Notes under the pieces: model-generated
Seen by the model: only the letters and a program-made list of their open reading frames with translations
What the model was told of the DNA's origin: nothing
Databases searched by the model: none
Assembly (NCBI GenBank): GCA_013911345.1
Contig: JACETJ010000034.1
Coordinates: forward strand, 1 to 10,283
Direction: 5' to 3'
Source of the DNA: Congregibacter sp.
GTDB taxonomy: Bacteria; Pseudomonadota; Gammaproteobacteria; Pseudomonadales; Halieaceae
DNA: 10,283 nt
Made by a program: the position numbers and the translations under genes
Part shown: positions 7,916 through 10,283 of the stretch, piece by piece
How positions within the stretch are numbered: the first letter of the stretch is position 1
Layout of the letters: each line of letters opens with the position of its first letter

Positions 7916-8667
7916 GTTTTGTCCCCAACGACTGGCTAGCATCCAACGATGAGCTCACAGGAAAAACCGTACTCATCACCGGTGCCAATCGTGGCATTGG
8001 AGAGGCTGTCGCGCTCAGTTGCGCACAACATGGCGCGGAGGTCCTACTTCTGGGGCGTGATGAGACGGCACTGGCGAGGGTGTACGACCAAATTACCGAT
8101 ATGGGATACCCCAAGCCCGGCCTCATTCCACTGGACCTCAACACCCGGGATCCCTCGCTCTACGCCGCGCTGGCAGACGAACTCGCGGGGGCAGAAGTAG
8201 TGCTCGACGGTTTAGTGCACAACGCCAGCGTACTGGGTGAGCGCCGCGCGCTGGCACAAACCTCGCCCGAGAGCTGGGACGAGGTCCTGCAGGTCAACAT
8301 GACCTCTGTATTCCTCTTGACCCGTGCACTGATGCCTCGCCTCGAGGCCGCTTCGGCTGCCTCAGTAGTGCTCACCAGCTCTGGGGTAGGAAGACAGGGC
8401 AAAGCCTACTGGGGCGCTTACGCGGTTTCCAAATTTGCCACCGAAGGCTTCATGCAAGTGCTCGCTGACGAATTGAGCGCGACCAGTTCCGTTCGCGTGA
8501 ATAGCCTGAATCCGGGTGCGGTCAACACCAGCATGCGGAGAGCGGCTTATCCGGGGGAACCCCCTGATACTAATCCAGTGCCGGCCGCATTAACTGACCG
8601 ATGGCTCTATCTACTCAGCGATGCCAGTCGCAATCTCCATGGGCAAGCGTTGAGCGCACAAAGCTAA
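7912..8667 (+). CDS. yciK: YciK-like short-chain dehydrogenase/reductase
   Basis: A 251-residue classical SDR. The NAD(P)-binding loop is TGANRGIG (23-30), followed by the acidic/adenine-binding segment LDLN (74-77). The active site is S157, Y170 and K174 in YAVSK, spaced as usual. The stretch VGRQGKAYWGAYAVSKFATEG (159-179, approximately) and the following MQVLADEL closely recall E. coli YciK, whose substrate is not firmly known. The usual NNAG structural motif reads HNAS (103-106); the final Gly to Ser change is mildly unusual. The R in GANRGIG and R49 in LLGRD suggest a preference for NADPH, by family knowledge. The ATG overlaps the mupP stop as ATGA, with AGGA eight bases upstream. It is the last gene of the operon and converges with rluB. 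No secretion or membrane signal is seen. Confidence 0.88.
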   Translation: MSFVPNDWLASNDELTGKTVLITGANRGIGEAVALSCAQHGAEVLLLGRDETALARVYDQITDMGYPKPGLIPLDLNTRDPSLYAALADELAGAEVVLDGLVHNASVLGERRALAQTSPESWDEVLQVNMTSVFLLTRALMPRLEAASAASVVLTSSGVGRQGKAYWGAYAVSKFATEGFMQVLADELSATSSVRVNSLNPGAVNTSMRRAAYPGEPPDTNPVPAALTDRWLYLLSDASRNLHGQALSAQS

Positions 8668-8720
8668 AGCGGTTCACAATCAGCTGTTAGCGCGCTTGGG
8701 CACAGACCCGGCTCGCGAGT
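8668..8720. other. Short convergent spacer with small palindromes
   Basis: This is the gap between the yciK stop and the rluB stop. It contains three perfect small palindromes in a row: CAGCTG (8681-8686), AGCGCGCT (8689-8696) and CTCGCGAG (8712-8719). There is no T-run for either strand, so it is not itself a classical terminator. No gene is seen in it. Confidence 0.5.
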
Positions 8721-8769
8721 TCACTCGCCACGTCGGCTTCGACGTCCGGCAACCCGCTGGCCTTTTTTT
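8715..8769 (+). terminator. Candidate rho-independent terminator with three tandem hairpins, inside rluB 3' end
   Basis: On the plus strand three stem-loops follow each other: GCGAG-TTCA-CTCGC (8715-8728), ACGTCG-GCTT-CGACGT (8730-8745) and CCGGC-AACCC-GCTGG (8746-8760, one G-U pair). The last is followed after CC by seven T (8763-8769). It lies 48-102 bases downstream of the yciK stop and would end the mtaD-ubiG-mupP-yciK transcript. It occupies antisense coding DNA of rluB, so part of the T-run simply reflects two AAA lysine codons. The stem next to the T-run is short, which limits confidence. Confidence 0.42.
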
Positions 8770-9608
8770 GCAAATCGCTGACGACGCTCCAGATCCTTTT
8801 GAGACAATGATGCCACTTCTCTGGTGGGCAGTCCGGCCATCTGATAGATCACATCCACATCGCGCTGCGGCAATTCCAACCACTGCCCCTTCTTGAGTTT
8901 CGAAGGCAGGAATACCTCGCCATAACGAACGCGCTTCAACCGTGAAACAGTCGTACCCTGCGACTCCCATAAGCGCCGAACCTCGCGATTGCGCCCCTCC
9001 ATGAGCACGACATAAAAGAAGCGATTGATGCCGTCACCTCCTCCTTCCTGAATATCGGAGAATCTAGCAGGGCCATCATCGAGCTCTACGCCGCCTTTAA
9101 GGCGCTCGAGCATGGGTTCCTCTACCCGTCCCATCACGCGGACAAGATACTCTCGCTCAATCGCATTCGAGGGGTGCATCAGCGCATTAGCCAACGCCCC
9201 ATCTGTGGTAAACAACAGCACTCCAGAGGTATTGAAATCGAGGCGGCCCACCGAAATCCACCGGCCACTCTTCAGTTTTGGCAGACGCTCAAATACCGTT
9301 TTACGGCCCTCGGGGTCATCTCGTGAGCAAACTTCCCTGACCGGCTTGTGATACAGCAAGACACGGACCTCAGCAGCAGCATCTATCTCCAGCGGCCTGC
9401 CATCCAGTCGCAGACTCTGGCCAGCGCGAATACGATCTCCAAGAGTAGCCACACTGCCATCAACCGTAACGCGGCCGTCTTCAATCCAGCGCTCCATCTT
9501 CCGCCGTGAGCCAAGACCGAGGTTCGCCAAAACCTTTTGCAGTTTCTGGCCTTTGTCTTCGGTGACGGGTTCAGGTGATTTAGTCTTTGGAGCTTTCTTG
9601 CTCGACAT
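8721..9608 (-). CDS. rluB: 23S rRNA pseudouridine synthase, RluB type
   Basis: A 295-residue RsuA/RluB/E/F-family pseudouridine synthase. RluB isomerises U2605 of 23S rRNA (E. coli numbering), near the peptidyl transferase centre. An N-terminal S4 RNA-binding domain spans about 20-68 (KLQKVLANLGLGSRRKMERW at 22-41). The catalytic motif is VGRLDFNTSGVLLFTTDG (120-137) with D124 as the nucleophile. EREYLVRV (151-158) and MEGRNREVRRL (203-213) are the conserved family blocks after it. N- and C-terminal tails are lysine/arginine rich, as expected for an rRNA enzyme. The ATG has AAGAGG six bases upstream and overlaps the scpB 3' end by 29 bases. The scpA-scpB-rluB order is common. The C-terminal region holds an A7 run that could be slippery (see findings). 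RluE and RluF are less likely given the S4 domain and the scpB context. Confidence 0.95.
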   Translation of the reverse strand: MSSKKAPKTKSPEPVTEDKGQKLQKVLANLGLGSRRKMERWIEDGRVTVDGSVATLGDRIRAGQSLRLDGRPLEIDAAAEVRVLLYHKPVREVCSRDDPEGRKTVFERLPKLKSGRWISVGRLDFNTSGVLLFTTDGALANALMHPSNAIEREYLVRVMGRVEEPMLERLKGGVELDDGPARFSDIQEGGGDGINRFFYVVLMEGRNREVRRLWESQGTTVSRLKRVRYGEVFLPSKLKKGQWLELPQRDVDVIYQMAGLPTREVASLSQKDLERRQRFAKKGQRVAGRRSRRGE

Positions 9609-10283
9609 CGTCTGCCTCTTCTATTTGAGGCTGGTCATTATCCAGCGCTGCTGCGGCCTCTCCTTCAGGCTCGGACTGAGGGGCGTCATCTCCCCCCTCC
9701 TGCTGTACACCCACGTCAATGTCGGAGGCCTGCTCCGGCACCTCCAATGCCAGCTCGCCAGAGAGGTTGTCGAGTTCCTTGATCTCCGCCAATGGTGGCA
9801 ACTGATCAAGTGATTTCAGATTGAAGTAGTCGAGAAACTGTCGGGTCGTTGCATACATGGCCGGCCGCCCAGGCACGTCACGGTGGCCCACTACCCGCAC
9901 CCATTCGCGTTCCAAAAGCGTTTTGATGATGTTGGTGCTCACTGCAACACCCCGAATTTCCTCAATCTCACCGCGCGTTATCGGTTGACGATAGGCAATG
10001 AGAGAGAGCGTCTCCATCAGCGCTCGCGAGTATCGAGCAGGACGCTCCTGCCACAGACGGCCCACCCAGGTTGCCAGGTCCTGGCGCACCTGAAATCGAT
10101 ACCCCGAGGCGACTTGCACCAATTCGTAGCCACGATCCTCACAGCGCTCCTCAACCAACTTTATTGCCGCGCGAATGTCTTCCTTGGACGGGCGCTCATT
10201 TTCCTCAAATAAGAGCGTCATACGCTGCACGGACAAGGGCTCTCCCGCTGCCAACAGCGCGCCCTCCAAGATCTGCACCAGCC
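9580..10283 (-). CDS. scpB: Segregation and condensation protein B, 5' end cut by the window edge
   Basis: ScpB is the winged-helix kleisin-interacting subunit that works with ScpA and Smc in chromosome compaction and segregation. The visible part is about 234 codons. Two winged-helix domains are recognisable: the first has LLAAGEPLSVQRM near its start, and the second holds the signature WVGRLWQERPARYSRALMETL followed by AYRQPITRGEIEEIRGV (95-111, counted from the GTG at 10278), then RDVPGRPAMYATT (133-145). After PPLAEIKEL comes an acidic low-complexity tail (about 168-232, rich in Glu, Asp, Gln, Ala) that is probably disordered. The GTG at 10278 lies inside the expected first helix and the frame stays open to the edge, so the true start is probably a little upstream, outside the window. 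Its last ten codons overlap rluB. Confidence 0.93.
   Translation of the reverse strand, partial: LVQILEGALLAAGEPLSVQRMTLLFEENERPSKEDIRAAIKLVEERCEDRGYELVQVASGYRFQVRQDLATWVGRLWQERPARYSRALMETLSLIAYRQPITRGEIEEIRGVAVSTNIIKTLLEREWVRVVGHRDVPGRPAMYATTRQFLDYFNLKSLDQLPPLAEIKELDNLSGELALEVPEQASDIDVGVQQEGGDDAPQSEPEGEAAAALDNDQPQIEEADDVEQESSKD

Noticed and set aside
8680..8970. 96-codon minus-strand frame overlapping the rluB end as an independent gene
   Set aside because: It lacks a start signal and homology-like features. Only its last 27 codons are of interest, as a possible frameshift extension of rluB.
1..10283. Mobile element, CRISPR array, tRNA/rRNA, toxin-antitoxin or phage defence system
   Set aside because: Every frame of good coding character belongs to a recognised housekeeping family, and no repeat array, transposase or cloverleaf was seen.

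Overview
The window carries housekeeping genes of a gammaproteobacterium. Gene content and order resemble the Pseudomonas gyrA region: gyrA-serC-pheA-tyrA on one side, and mtaD-ubiG-mupP plus a YciK-like dehydrogenase on the other. Protein features such as the UbiG C-terminal block, the MupP-type phosphatase and a three-domain P-protein fit an aerobic, ubiquinone-using relative of Pseudomonas or the marine Cellvibrionales/Halieaceae. The genus cannot be fixed from sequence reading alone. No mobile element, tRNA, rRNA or CRISPR array is visible, and no gene looks foreign.

Layout. On the minus strand, 5037 down to 1 reads gyrA, serC, pheA and the first 60 codons of tyrA. This is a compact operon: gyrA/serC overlap in GTGA, pheA/tyrA overlap in TTGA if the TTG start is right, and serC and pheA are 23 bases apart. 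A 163-base divergent control region (5038-5200) separates it from a plus-strand operon of mtaD, ubiG, mupP and yciK (5201-8667), whose genes are 4 bases apart or overlap by 4 (GTGA, ATGA). At the right end, rluB and scpB lie on the minus strand and overlap by 29 bases. They converge on yciK across 53 bases. The scpB start lies beyond the right edge.

Function. The left operon joins DNA gyrase subunit A to serine/PLP synthesis (SerC) and to the phenylalanine and tyrosine branches from chorismate/prephenate (PheA, TyrA). The plus operon joins disposal of SAM by-products (MtaD) to a SAM-dependent ubiquinone methyltransferase (UbiG), a peptidoglycan-recycling phosphatase (MupP) and an SDR of unknown substrate. 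The right-hand pair serves chromosome segregation (ScpB) and 23S rRNA pseudouridylation (RluB).

I found no convincing new multi-gene system. The most unusual signals are at non-coding scale. Three back-to-back hairpins end in a T7 run inside the 3' end of rluB, and probably terminate the opposing operon. The same A7 run, read on the rluB strand, forms a possible -1 slippery site leading to a longer C-terminus. The gyrA/mtaD control region holds a spaced direct repeat and an 8-bp inverted repeat.
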